Source of the DNA: Agaricus subrufescens
Lineage: Eukaryota > Basidiomycota > Agaricomycetes > Agaricales > Agaricaceae
NCBI GenBank assembly: GCA_029945375.1
Contig: CM057064.1
Span: 496,001 to 560,000 of the forward strand
Direction: 5' to 3'
Length of the DNA stretch: 64,000 nt
Both the position numbers and the translations under genes were made by a program. Below the pieces are notes generated by a model that saw only the letters and a program-made list of their open reading frames with translations, was not told where the DNA came from and did not search any database. Shown here piece by piece: positions 41,678-53,396 of the stretch. Position 1 is the first letter of the stretch, and the number at the start of each line of letters is the position of its first letter.

Positions 41678-44677
41678 ATGTCTGGAAAGCGACCCCAGCC
41701 GTACGATCGACCATCGCGACCACCATCGCCCACAGGGAGCATACGTTCAGTTGCCTCCCACGCTTCCAAGTCCTCTAAGGTCACCAAGAGGATCCAGGGA
41801 GCCTTCAAAGCCATAGTCCCAAAGAAGAAGAGGTCTATGGCAAGAGAATTGAAGGGGATGTTGGCACCTAGTGCCTTCAGAACCTTGGACCAAGAGGAAG
41901 TTATTCCAACTTCCCAAGAGTCACAAGATGGACCTGCTCCCAAGGATCCGTCCACAGATAAGGAGATCGGACTCGATGAGGAGGTAGAGGAGAGTGAGAG
42001 CGAAGAGGAGAGTGAACCAGAGGATGATCCGAGAGTGTTTGAGAGAATTGAGAGGGAGAGAATCGAAAGGTTGCACCGGGAAGAGGAAGAAGAAGCCCGG
42101 GCCACTAACCAGTCCTCCAGCAATTGGGGCATCCCTATGCCCACAGGAGAAGAACTTAGGCATCCCGCCCTCGCTGCCCACCACAGCAAGACACCACTTT
42201 CCTACAAGACTGTCACCCCAGGCAACATCTTCTCCACCCCCGACGCTGCACTTTTGGACCATGAGGCTCTAAAGGCCATGTCAGCCCCCTGCAGCCAATC
42301 GGAGAGCTTTGGCTTTCCGACACCCAATCTGGCCCTTCTTAGTCATCTGGCTTTGAGGGTAACCGGTGCCACCCCAGCCAATCTGCCAGACAGCTTCACC
42401 ACCTCTGCACCACCGTCTGGCATAATCAGCCCAGCCCTCAGGACCTGGCAAATCACCCCCCCCACTCAAGGCCCGATCCCGGACCTTGACAAGACTCCGA
42501 TGACGCCTAGAATAGTCAAAATGACTGAGGCTCAACTCTGTGCCCTTCAGGCGCAAGAGAAAGAACAAGTGCCTTCGCTTGATCAGGTCATTGGTGGTAA
42601 TTCTATAACTGCCACCCAGTTCTTGGAGAATATCGAGGCCGCCAAGGCGCGCATCGATGAAATACCAGAGATGGAGGAACGCCCCTCCTCACCCGCATTT
42701 ATCGGTGATGACGGAAAGAAGATTCACTTCTATCCGGACGAACTTGCTGAGTTGGAGAAAAGGTTGTTGAATGTCTTCGGACCCTTTCTCAAAATGGCCC
42801 CCAATAACTGCTCCAACCCTGGGAAGGTAGCAGAACTTCTTTGCAATGCCTTTGGAGCAATCCTTGGCATGGACTGGGCCCACGTTCAGGTATCAGGAAA
42901 ATGTTCGCTCAACCATCAGTTGAGCAAATATATTCACCAGATGGACGATGAAACTAAAAAAGCTTTCCTCCCCATGCATACCACCCCCATTCAGCCACTC
43001 CCTGCACAGGAAGTTAGGGCCCCGGCTCCAAATACTGCCGCCCCCATGGAAATTGATTCTGCGCCGGCACCATCCCCAGCTCACATTCCTGCCGCTGCCA
43101 AAGGTAAGGGCAAGGCACCCCCTCCCCCTCCCACCCCATCTCAGCCTCCCCCGGCTCCCAAGCCCATCACTATCGCGGCCTTACCAAAGGCCAACAAGTT
43201 CACTCAGATTGCTGCAAAGAAAGCAGCCCCAAAAGCTAAGACCAATACTGGGTTGTCCCGGGTTGGTGTTTCCCAAATCCCTACTACCAGTACTGGGTTG
43301 ACCCAGGCTGGTACATCCCAAAGTCAGGCCATCCCTCCTCCCATTCCCCTCCACACCAAGCCTGCCGCAATCGCTACCCGTAAGCAGAACGCTGCCCAAC
43401 GGATTGCGAACCAGTCACGTGCTCCCCCTCCCCCTGCACCCAAACCGACCTCTTACGCCTCGGCCCTCAAAAAGCCGACCGTCACTGCTCCCAATGTCGC
43501 CCCAAACATGCCTTCCCAGGCCATTCAATGGGCCGTAGAACTCAAGAAATCCTTCCCGGAAATGAGCGTCCAGGAAGCGATGGCAATATGCACTCCGTTG
43601 GTGTATACACCGACAAACTCCATGGCTTCGGCCGGATCATCTGAGCCGGTGTCTAAAGGATGCAAACCGACTCTGGCCCAACAGGCCGCACACGGCATCT
43701 CGGGGGGACTCAATCGGAAGTCCGCCCAATTTGGCTTCACCAATATCGTTCAGCCAGAGTGATTCAAAGATATGGGAATCATTGTAGATAAGATGAATAG
43801 GTATCTTAACTCTATTTTGTCTCAACTCCGTGTTCAAAACGGCCGCCTATTCAAGACGGTTGTTCACTTTTATCTTAACCTTGTTCCTTCCAAACAGGGT
43901 TTCACCAATGTCAAGGAAGCCCTCTACAAGGCCCTTGGCCAAGATCTTACCCCCGAGGTGCCAGATCCACAGGCCCCTCAATCCATCGCCCATCTCATCA
44001 TGACGGGCTTCGATTATTGGACTAACATGCACAACAGGAGACCGGAGGATGTATTAACCGGTGCACAGGTACTCGAAGGCATGAAGTCGGTGACTCAGTT
44101 CAACGACCTCGAAGCCAAAGCCCCACCCGCAGTTGTCAAATGCAAAGGCTCAAACGACAAAGCGGTGGTATTTTTAGATGTCTGGGATTCCAAATCGGGC
44201 ATCATGACTAAGCACCTCATCAATAAGGTATACCACATACGAGGTCGGCTGATTAAACTAGCGTACGCTCGCCAGCGTGAGTTCGTCCCGCAGTGTCAAA
44301 ACTGTTGGAGATGGAACCATGGTACGTCCTGATGCCGCATTAATCACAAGAAATGCGCCAGGTGTTATCAACCTCATGACACCGAAAACCACGACATCTT
44401 CGCCCCTTGCTGCGGAGAACTTAGGAAGAAACCGGAGTGGACAGGTACGTGTACCCATGCTCCCAAATGCGTCAATTGCAGTGGTGCCCACCCCGCCAAT
44501 CACTCCAATTGCATTTACAAACGCCACCAAAACAACAAATCCTGGCACACCCAACACCGGATTGCTGATAATGACAGAGAAAACACCAAGTGCAATAGGC
44601 GCAAAGCTAACATCACACAGGCTATGAGGGAACCTCCCTCACAGATCATCGAGATCCCCTCCTTGTCTGCTGAATGA
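41678..44677 (+). pseudogene. A2 ORF1 (gag-like), two nonsense codons
   Basis: ATG 41678 (MSGKRPQPYDRPSRPP). 1000 codons in a single frame to TGA 44675. Domains: basic N-terminus, acidic coiled-coil-like stretch (~residues 95-150), KIHFYPDELAELEKRLLNVF block, Pro/Ala linker with a small NTGLS/STGLTQAG repeat not seen in A1, AVELKKSFPEMSVQEAMAIC helix, VVFLDVWDSKSG domain, zinc motifs CQNCWRWNHGTS-stop-C, CARCYQPHDTENH, CINCSGAHPANHSNC. Nonsense codons: TGA 43760 (CGA in A3) and TGA 44330 (CGA in A1). Confidence 0.92.
44674..44677 (+). promoter_or_regulatory. ATGA stop-start overlap of ORF1 and ORF2
   Basis: GAATGA: ORF1 ends in TGA and ORF2 starts at the ATG overlapping it. The same arrangement is found in A1 (5622-5625), A3 (61483-61486) and F (34820-34823). 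It suggests that ORF2 is translated by termination-reinitiation (inference). Confidence 0.7.
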
Positions 44678-47600
44678 TTAGTGATGACCACTCTCCTTCA
44701 AGCGGAAATCGAAAACCCGCAACACACTCGTTAAGTAATCTCACTATCATTTCTTTTAATGCACGTAAGAGCTGGGAAACCACTTCTACGGTGCTTGACA
44801 AATGGGTGGGGTATGTGGACATAATCATGTTCCAGGAACCTGGGTGGAAAGGTGTGCGCAGGCAACTGTCCACTAAGAACAAGATCGGGGATATGGCCTT
44901 TGGCCCCCCTATTCATCCATCCTGGACGCCTCTCACGGAAGCGTTCAACAACACAAATGAGTTGAGACCTGAACAAAGGGTTTTGACCTATATAAACAAA
45001 AGACTTGACGTTTTCAGACCTCAACTTCGCTCTGACGTCATCAAACACCATGACGTGTCTTTAGTCACACTCCACCTCAACCGACCTCGCAATGGCATCC
45101 CCCACGAGTTCAACATCCTTAATGTGTATAATGACGGCCAATCGCACACCGCCATACATCAATTAGCAGCAGTAAGTGATAACTTTCCCAAAGTATTGCT
45201 TTGTGCCAGGGATTTTAATATCCAAGACTGGGAATGGGATGATGGAGCGGCATCACAAGTACGGCCCTCCTCCCCATACATGCGCCTCAAAGACTTATGC
45301 ACTAATCTTGAAATTCAATACGTGTTCCCCTCTAACGGAGGGGAGCCGACATGAATCCCAGATGACCCTAATTCAAGGGCATCTGTCATAGACTTGGTGT
45401 TCGCATCAGCGGGCATCATTAACACACAGGGATTTTACTATGAAATCAAGACTAATGAAGCGGAACGGTGGGGCTCAGATCACCAACCCCTTCAAATTGA
45501 GGTACCCATCTTAGGAGAGGAACCAGAACTCAGAGGAAAATTCAAGATAGAGGCTTTTTCGGAGGAGGAGAAAGACTACGTCAACATGATTACCATGGAG
45601 TTAGGGAACTTAGGGCGGAGGGATGCACCAGGGTCTGTGGGAGAACTGGTAGCGGTGATGGAGCAGACGGAAGCGACGCTGGAGAGTGCATGGTTGAAAT
45701 TTGCGGAGGAAAGAAAACTGAGTAGACATGGGAAGAAGTGGTGGAATTCGGAGTGTAAGGAGGCCTATCAGAGGATGATGAAAAATGGAGGGTCTCGCAA
45801 TCACATCAAATGGGGCAACCTCAAACGCACCATTTGAAAAGCCAAATGCGAACACTTTGACAAGAAAATTGAAGAAATGGCGACGGACAACAAACAACCC
45901 TGGGACCTTATGCCATGGGTACGCAAACGCAAACTGCTGGCTGTTGAAGCCATCTTAGACAATCAAGGATGATCATGTAACTCCCCCGAAAAGCTATTCG
46001 ACACTCTACATTCCACCTACAATTTGGCCAACAATTGCTCTATTAATCTGGAGAAGTTCATGGCAAATGTAGACAAACTACCGGAAAGAGAATGGTCCCA
46101 GTTCTCCATCCAGGAATTTCACAACGGTCTCAAAGGGTGCGCTAAGAACACAGCCCCGGGCCTGGATCACGTCTCATGGAGGATATGGAAACTGCTTGCC
46201 TGCAGTGACACTGTATGTGAGCATGTCGTCAAGATTGCTAATGCCTGTATCGACCTAGGACATTGGCCCAAACACTTCAAAGCCTCAATGTCGGTCATCA
46301 TCCCAAAGCCAGGCAAACCTTCGTATGACAAGGCCAAGTCATTCTGGCCCATTGTCTTACTCAACACAATGGGGAAACTCATTGAAAAGATGATTGCTCG
46401 CTGACTTCAGTTTGAAGGAGTCGAGAGTGGCACTATTCACCCATGTCAGACTGGAGGCATCATCCAACGGTCTGTTGAAGATGCGGCCACCACCCTCACA
46501 CACCATGTACGAGCAGGGTGGTCCAACAAAAAGGTAACGTCAGTCATTGCGTTTGATGTGGCCCAATTTTTCCCTTCCCTTAATCATGTTGCTCTTTCTA
46601 AAATTATCGAACATTTTGGTTTTGTGAACAAAGTCATTTCTTTCTTCTCTAATTATCTCGTTGGTCAAAAGACACAGTATTCTATTAACAATTTAACCTC
46701 TCCTTTCTTCGACTCTGATGTAGGTGTAGGACAAGGTAGTGCACTTTCTCCAATTCTTTCTGCATTGTATTTAGCTCCTGTTTTCCATCTTTTGGACTTA
46801 TGGTTATCGGATGAGGATTCTCATATTCATTTTCCCTTAACTGCTTTTCTTTCTTTTGTTGATGACAGACTTCTTGTTGCAACTGGGGATTGTAGATCGG
46901 ACATTCTTGATTCTCTAAAAGAGGCGTACACCCAAATCACTTCCATACTCAATGACTTCGGTCTGATTATGGAACATTCAAAGACGGAACTCTTCAACTT
47001 TGCGGATTCCGCCCACAACTATCACTCGCCCAACCCATCCCTTCCTCTTGGGTTCACCCCATTCACTTCGACCAACCCCCTTACCCCCAAGACTATATGG
47101 AGGTATCTAGGAATTATGTTTGACCGCAATCTCACCTTTAAAGAACATGTCAAATTTTATGCCACGAAATCCATTTCTGCAGTCCGCTGTATGAAATCCC
47201 TTGGCAACTCAGCGTGTGGACTCACTGTCAAGCAAAAACGGACGCTTTACATATTGTGCGTTCAACCAATAGCGACTTTCAGACTTCATTGTTGGTATAT
47301 CCCAGGTACCCGATGTTTTAGGACCAACATCAAAATGGTCGAACTCACCCATTCCCAAGGAGCTCGCTGGGTTACAGGCATGTTCCAAACCACCCCCGTA
47401 GGTGGGATGAGTGCTGTGGCTGGCCTCATGCCCATCTCCATCACCCTCAAAAAGCTGTATGAGCGCTCCACTATTCACCTCAACACGTTACATTCCAACC
47501 ATCCCATTCTTACTCTAATAGAATGGCGGAAAGCCAAGGGCTCGGCCCTACACCATAACTCCTTGGAATTCAAAACCGAGGCAATTCGACAGAAGATGAA

Positions 47601-49521
47601 GTCTCCCCTCGACTCCATCATCAACGTACCTTGCAAGGAGATTTTCGACCCCCTCTCTGAGCACATCAAACTGGGTTATCGGCTCATCGACCGGTGCCCA
47701 GATCGCATAAAGTTCATCCACCCCCCTGCAGACAAGGACGACTCTTTCCTCTATCACCTCGACATTCATGGGGCGAATATCCATAATACCAGCAACCTTC
47801 ACGTTATCACAGCTGGTGTCCTTAACCCAATCGACCCCTCCTACCCCTTGGAGAATCAGAGTCACTCTCACATCGCTTTGTCCACCGTCTTCAATGACAA
47901 AACAATATCGTCCAAAACCCGTGCCACTGGTCGCAGAGTCACAAAGGAAACACTTGTAGGATGGTCTGCATTTCTCAGCCTCCTTAAAGTGTATCGCAAA
48001 TTAGAGAAGGGACTCGACACCAAACAAGTCATTCTCTATACCACCTCGCCATCCACTGTTCGCAAACTTATGGCAGTTTCATCCAAGCCTTTCGGTAGTC
48101 AATTGTCGATTGCCGTCTCGCTCATGTTTGAGGCTCTCGTAACCAAATTCCCTTTAGTGGATATTTGCGTGAAGGGCTTTTGAGAGAGTTGGGCAACTCG
48201 ACCACCGGATAGCAATGTTGGCCTTCAGCCGGCAGCTTTCCAGGCTTATTGGAATGCTAGAAAAGAGCGGACCTTCACTTGGGTGGGGATTCAGTTTCCT
48301 CAATCCGCGTCGTATAGATGGGCCAGAAGCAAAACCACAAAATCCGCTATCACACTATGGCAACAAGGGTTCAATGACCCAACAAACTGGTCCTGTTTCA
48401 AGGGGCAAGGCTGGTATGACACAAAATCCTGTAAAGTGGAATCTGAGAGGTTGAAGCACTGTGCTTCGTATCCGGATCACTTTTGGGTATCAAGCAGGGA
48501 ATTGAGAGCGGGGCTAGCCACCTCCCCCTTTGCTCTGCATGATGAATTTCACGATGGTAGTTTCAGGACTGGGATGTTGAGGTCGGATGCCTCCTACTCA
48601 GACTATCAACTCCGTCCGGGGAAGAAAAAGTCTAGCCGGTTAAAACAGGGCAGTGCTGCTGGCTTAGACAACTCAGATCGGTTAAAACAGGGTGGTGCCG
48701 CTGATCACAAGAACAATTGTAAGTTCAAGGTTGACAAACCAACTCACCTCAACTTAGGCTTGTGGCTCTGCAACTACGGCGGGGTCTCTGTCGCTCATAA
48801 TTCCCCCTTGTGTGCTCGTCTTGTGCACACAATCACCAACCACGCCCCCATTGGATCCTATTGCGCCTGATTCTTTCCAAATGAACCATTCAAGACGTCT
48901 CCCTGCTCTCCCAACTTGCCGGAGACGCGTCAACATGTTCTCAATGTCTGTCCCTTATTCGTCAGAAGGGCAGAACACTACTCTATCGGTGGGATCGAAT
49001 CCATCCAAGGTCTTATCCTATTCCTGACCGACAACCCCAAAGTGTTCGCATTCGAAGATGACTCTGATCTTCCGCGAGTGCCACAAATATGTGAACCCAA
49101 CTGGCCTGCATATCACAACCAGGTATACCAGCAATGGAAAGACGAGAACAAAGAGAGGAGGAAGCGCAAGCGCCCTCTTTTAACGGGGCCAATTTTTTAT
49201 CATGAGACGATTATGAGCCAGTTTGAAACCGTGTTCGAGGCGGATGAATGGAGAGAGGTGTTTACAAACTCAGTAATGGACATGAGGCTGTGGACTCAGC
49301 GGAATGTTTTCAAAAGGTGCAAGGAGTTTCTTTTCTTTGTGCTTGTACTTCAGCGTTTCCTTTTCTTGCAGTCTGGTATTATTGTACTTGTATTCGGATA
49401 ACTCTATGCTTGTTTGTTTGTTTTTTCTCTCTCTCATATAGCGTTGACCAAGTCCACTGGATATGTTTCTTTTGCTCATTTGTTGTTCTTTTTTTCATGT
49501 AATGTCTTGAGCCGACAGAGG
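44674..49521 (+). pseudogene. A2 ORF2: endonuclease and reverse transcriptase, nonsense-riddled
   Basis: About 1615 codons without a frameshift. Endonuclease: FNARKS, FQEPGWKGV, CARDFNIQDWEWD (the usual Gly of GDFN is Arg), WGSDHQPL. RT: IPKPGKPSYDKAKSF, FDVAQFFPSLNH, GVGQGSALSPIL, FVDDRLLVATGD. Then the RNase H-like position, duplicated RLKQ(G)xAA peptides, the zinc motif SPCSPNLPETRQHVLNVC with its first Cys changed to Ser, and a T-rich hydrophobic tail. Nonsense codons: TGA at 45352, 45835, 45970, 46402, 48181 and 48868, and TAA at 49399. Five of the TGA sit where a sister copy has CGA. Confidence 0.92.
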
Positions 49522-49663
49522 TAGTGTACAGGCGATGTAAAGTACGGGGAATGCGTTATGGCACCCTTAAGGTCGATTTTGAAATAAATCCCATTGATTA
49601 CAAAAAAAAAAAAAACTACCATCCATCAGGCCTTCATTTTAGAGGATATTCAGTGAAGGAAAC

Positions 49664-51771
49664 TTTTTTTTTTTTTGTAATCAGTGGGGTTTATTTCAAA
49701 ACCGGCCTCGTACTTGGGGTGCCATGACGCGTTCCCCCGGCTTTACATCACCTGCCCGCCCTACACCAGTAGATAACTAGTGGAAGGAAAAACTGCATAC
49801 GTAGACTAAAGAATGTTCCATAGAATCGAAGTGGTACGCATAAAAGAGAGTCCGAATTGATACTTACAAGATGGTGAGAGATGAATATGAAAAATAGAAG
49901 TGGTTAACAATACACGTCACCTCTGTCAAATCTTCTTCGGCGGAAATTGGTGACGAAGCCATTCCCTATCAAAACAATGAGCCCAGAATGGACAACTCTT
50001 TCTGTCCAGGGCAGAGTGATCACGCTTTTCCCACTTCGATGCGGTACAATTCACACAATGCCGGTTCTCAACCGATTTGGCCGGAACCATAAGATGATGC
50101 AATTCCTCCCGATGAGGACCCCCGCAGAGTGGACAGTGCACACCTTCCCAGCGGCACCAGCTAGAATGATGGCCCCATCTATAGCACCGGGTGCATAAGA
50201 CAGAACCGGAGTGGGGACGAGCGCCAGCAATCCTGCAATTGATGCCAGCGACCTGAATGTGCTTACCAATGTACCTTTCCGCGTTAGCACTGGATACCAA
50301 ATCAATGATGTCGACCCATGCAATGCATGTGTCAGAGTGGGGAGAAGTCTGCATGACGCAGATGTTGTGAGTGTCATCGGCTAAAGTGGAGCCGATTATA
50401 GATTTTCGGAACTCATCGTGGATATGAGCCGAAGTGGGGGCAAGCCATTCCTTGGAGGTAGGATCGGTGATTGGAATATCCAGCACCTTGAGATAGGTGG
50501 TGGATTTGATGGCAGATTTGCGAATAGGATTTGCACCTTCTGGGACAGGGAAACGCGCCTTGATGTGCTTAAGCACGAAGTCGGTTTCGGATCTAGTGGG
50601 AACGCGGCTGGTAGATAGGAAAACTTTCCCCGGGCTGCCTTCATCAAGGGAAGAAATGATAATCAAGTCATTGGACTTGGGTAGATTCTTCACGATAAGC
50701 TTGTTGAGATCAAACAAGATCTCTGAGGTGATTTGAGTAGCCTTGAAATTCAAGACACTTGGCGTATGAATGGAGATACCACGGCGAGAGGGGCCATGGA
50801 TAGTGTGTTTGCCCTGGCAACAATGATGTTTGGGCGCAGCAACAGAAACAGCGGGGGCCTCCGAAGGAGGCGGACACTGTAGGAGAACCGGAGCCAGTGC
50901 ACGATCAGCTTTCGCTGGAGCACTCAGCTTGGGAGGTGGAGATGGTGGCGTAACTTTGGTCCGCTTGACATGAGGTTTCGGGATAGGCCAGGGAGCTTGG
51001 CCCGAGGTACTGGTAGGAAGAGGAGCGAAATCCATGCGTTGGGAATGTGGTAGTCCGTCAAGTAAATTTGCAACGGTGAAACCACCGTCACATTTAAGAT
51101 TGAGGACAGCCCGGTCCCGAAGTAGGATCTGAGGGCTGGTGAGTATCATGGATAGAAAACAGGGAGTGTCACTATCTGTTGCAGTGAGTGAAGATGTGTA
51201 ATCTTCAAGAGTAGAGAAAAAGAGATCACGTCCTGGAACGTTATCTCTTGTGTAAGGGATTTCCGGTACCAGGGGGTCTGGAGAGACTTCCACGGGAATG
51301 CGAGCTGGCGATTCTGTGGTCAACATAGTGGAGGGGGTCAGAGACGGCTGTTCAGGCTGTTTGCCCAGAAGAGACTGAGTGACTTGCGTCAACTTGTGTC
51401 GAGGTGCTGAATCAAAAGCAGAGAGAATCTCCGCTGGTGGAAGTAGATTTCCAGGTCTGGAGGCTGAAGCCCGTTCAGACTGGAAGGGGGTGCCGCCGAC
51501 GTATGTCTGGCTAGGATTAGACAAAGTGCCCAGAAAAAATGAGGGCTCAAGGGCGGGAACAGGAGGGGCCGGGCCTGGAGAATCCCAGTCCTTGTCCGCA
51601 AATTCCTGCAGCGTCTCGCGATGTGGTGGGGCAGGCGTACCTGCCGGAGGAGGCTGTTGAGACTTATTGCGACGTTTAGGAGGCATAATGAAATGTATTC
51701 CCTACTAGCACAACTAAACCACAGAGGCTTCCAAAAGAGGAAGGTAGTGGTAAGAGGTCAAGGAAGGAATG
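49664..51771 (-). mobile_element. C1: intact ORF1-only LINE-like element
   Basis: 2.1 kb in Copia-V gag, duplication TTCAGTGAAGGAAAC (49649-49663, 51772-51786), T run from 49664. Minus 3' end: CGCGTCATGGCACCCC, GAAATAAACCCCACTGATTAC; 3' UTR 49680-49925. The 5' head (minus CATTCCTTCCTTGACCTC) ends at 51771. Perfect duplication plus an intact ORF point to recent movement. Confidence 0.92.
49926..51686 (-). CDS. C1 ORF1-like zinc-knuckle protein, intact (586 aa)
   Basis: ATG 51686 (MPPKRRNKSQQPPPAGTPAP), 71 nt after the 5' head. Order: basic/Pro N-terminus; acidic low-complexity region; VPGRDLFFSTLEDYTSSL and ILTSPQILLRDRAVLNLKCD helical block; Pro/Lys-rich linker (~230-290); HTIHGPSRRGISIHTPS (~300); FVLKHIKARFPVPEG; TTYLKVLDIPITDP; VMQTSPHSDTCIAWVDIID; knuckles CTRCYRWGHHSSWC (~500), CPLCGGPHREELHH, CVNCTASKWEKRDH; end CPFWAHCFDREWLRHQFPPKKI. 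The knuckles and order suggest an RNA-binding LINE ORF1 relative. There is no catalytic domain, so movement must rely on another element's RT (inference). Confidence 0.88.
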   Translation of the reverse strand: MPPKRRNKSQQPPPAGTPAPPHRETLQEFADKDWDSPGPAPPVPALEPSFFLGTLSNPSQTYVGGTPFQSERASASRPGNLLPPAEILSAFDSAPRHKLTQVTQSLLGKQPEQPSLTPSTMLTTESPARIPVEVSPDPLVPEIPYTRDNVPGRDLFFSTLEDYTSSLTATDSDTPCFLSMILTSPQILLRDRAVLNLKCDGGFTVANLLDGLPHSQRMDFAPLPTSTSGQAPWPIPKPHVKRTKVTPPSPPPKLSAPAKADRALAPVLLQCPPPSEAPAVSVAAPKHHCCQGKHTIHGPSRRGISIHTPSVLNFKATQITSEILFDLNKLIVKNLPKSNDLIIISSLDEGSPGKVFLSTSRVPTRSETDFVLKHIKARFPVPEGANPIRKSAIKSTTYLKVLDIPITDPTSKEWLAPTSAHIHDEFRKSIIGSTLADDTHNICVMQTSPHSDTCIAWVDIIDLVSSANAERYIGKHIQVAGINCRIAGARPHSGSVLCTRCYRWGHHSSWCRWEGVHCPLCGGPHREELHHLMVPAKSVENRHCVNCTASKWEKRDHSALDRKSCPFWAHCFDREWLRHQFPPKKI

Positions 51772-52099
51772 TTCAGTGAAGGAAACGTGCTCAGGACGCC
51801 TTGGGAGGCTCCCAGGCCCTAGCAGCGCGTTCTGGCTTCAAAAACGCGTCAGAGACCTGCAATTTCTGCGGGAGGACTGGTCACAAGGTGGCTAACTGCT
51901 AGACGTTCGAAAAGGTGAAGAAACGCACTCAGGAGGACGCTCAGAAGCCCAGAACTCGAGGAAACAAGGCCAACAAGGCCCAGGACAGCTCCAATGACTC
52001 CCCCACCGCTTCTGGAAGCTCTAGCTCGACTCCTGGTGCCGAAAAAGCGCAGAGAGTTCGAGAATTTGCTGGAAATGCAAGTGCTCCCTCCCCTACATC

Positions 52100-53396
52100 T
52101 TTTTTTTTTTTTTTTTCTTTGTCAATGGCACCTCTCGGTGGACCTTTATTCCAAGTAGCTATTTGACATCCAGTTAGATACTCTGGGCATACTACAAGGA
52201 AATGGCAACCATGACACGTTGCTGAAAGAAACATTAGCCCCAAACAACATTATAATCATATATCATATCCGGCGGAATTTACATCGCCTCAAAGAGAAGA
52301 ATAAAAAACAAAGCATAAAATAGCAATAATAATGGGCCATAAAGAGAAGTGTACAAAGCGAGCCTTAGCTCAAGCAAACATAAAACACCTACGTTACAGC
52401 CCAGATACGCCCCTGATTTTCTGACGAGGCGGTTGCAATCGTGCAAGAGGCAATGAAAGCAGATGGTGGGTGCTGGTGAAACGCACTCCCGTGAAAAGAA
52501 TGATGAAGGCAGCTGGGTGCCTGAAGAGATTGTGGAGAGCTGGCCATCACATAGAGTAGCCAGGGCCAATAGAGAGTGTCAGGGCAGCTGGGTGCCAGGA
52601 ACGAATGTTGAGAGCCGGCTTCTAGAGTAGCTGGGGCCGGAAGGGACAGGATAGATACACCAGGGGGGAATTGGGCGATCCAAGTGTTGGGCCAAAAGAC
52701 CCAGAGCGTGAGGTCACATCACAGAGTAATGCAACCACTCGGTGCCAGCCAAAAATAGCTAGCCAATGTTGGACGGAGCCAGGGTAGGATCCAGCCAAGA
52801 AGAGGGAGGGGGAGCCACGCACAAGTGCGCAGCAAGATGGTGGCCGCCAGAGAATTGACAACCAGGGGGATCAAGCAGCGCAATGCCGCTGAAAAATGGT
52901 GCACAGCAGGAGGGTCTCTTGAAGACACCGCAGCCCAGTGTGGAGGGGGATCGGACTGTCCGATAGGGAAAAAGAGGGGGGGACAGTAAAAGTTGGACGT
53001 GGTCGCATCCAACATCCATTGAGAGAAGGGAGTGTGGGCGCTGTGAGCAGCGCCGATGCGGTGATGTCCAGAGGGCTTTGGCCAGTCCAGATGAGGGGGT
53101 GCGCCCATGATAAGCATGAGCACAAGGGTGGAACAAAGAGATTTCGTCCCAAGTGTCAGACAGTAGAGGAGTAACATACCCCAGTCTGCCCAACGGTGGC
53201 CACTACGACATCCAATTGATAGCACAGATAGCGGCCGCGCTATTCAAAGTAACCTCTGGGATTTCAGCAGGGAGTGAGACCCCACCTACTCAGCACCTCG
53301 AACGATTTCACCGAGGAGTGGACATCTCAGCTACTAAGATGTTCGCCCCACCTATCCCAAAAGGGAAGGTGGTGGTTAGAGGTCAAGAAGGGAATG
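52100..53396 (-). mobile_element. G3: 1.3 kb non-coding poly(A) element
   Basis: 1297 bp between duplications CCTCCCCTACATC (52087-52099, 53397-53409), T run from 52100. Near-identical body to G1, same E-type tail (minus GGAATAAAGGTCCACCGAGAGGTGCCATTGAC) and 5' head. A ~165-codon minus frame (52719-53225) shares its last third with a frame of G1 but is shifted in G2, so coding is doubtful. Confidence 0.83.

Larger units (their letters stand above)
41552..49614 (+). mobile_element. A2: full-length LINE with no frameshift
   Basis: 8063 bp in Copia-V gag, duplication ACTACCATCCATCA (41538-41551, 49615-49628), poly(A) 49602-49614. The head CACCGCTTCTTGATCTGTAACC starts at 41552. The order is as in A1. 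Both ORFs keep their frame from end to end, and damage is almost only nonsense substitutions. The 3' UTR has GCGTTATGGCACCC, GAAATAAATCCCATTGATTAC. Confidence 0.95.

Noticed and set aside
52719..53225. ~165-codon frame in G3, with a partial match in G1 (34020-34514) and G2 (40556-41050)
   Set aside because: The frame is shifted between copies and only the last third agrees, so I treat G as non-coding.
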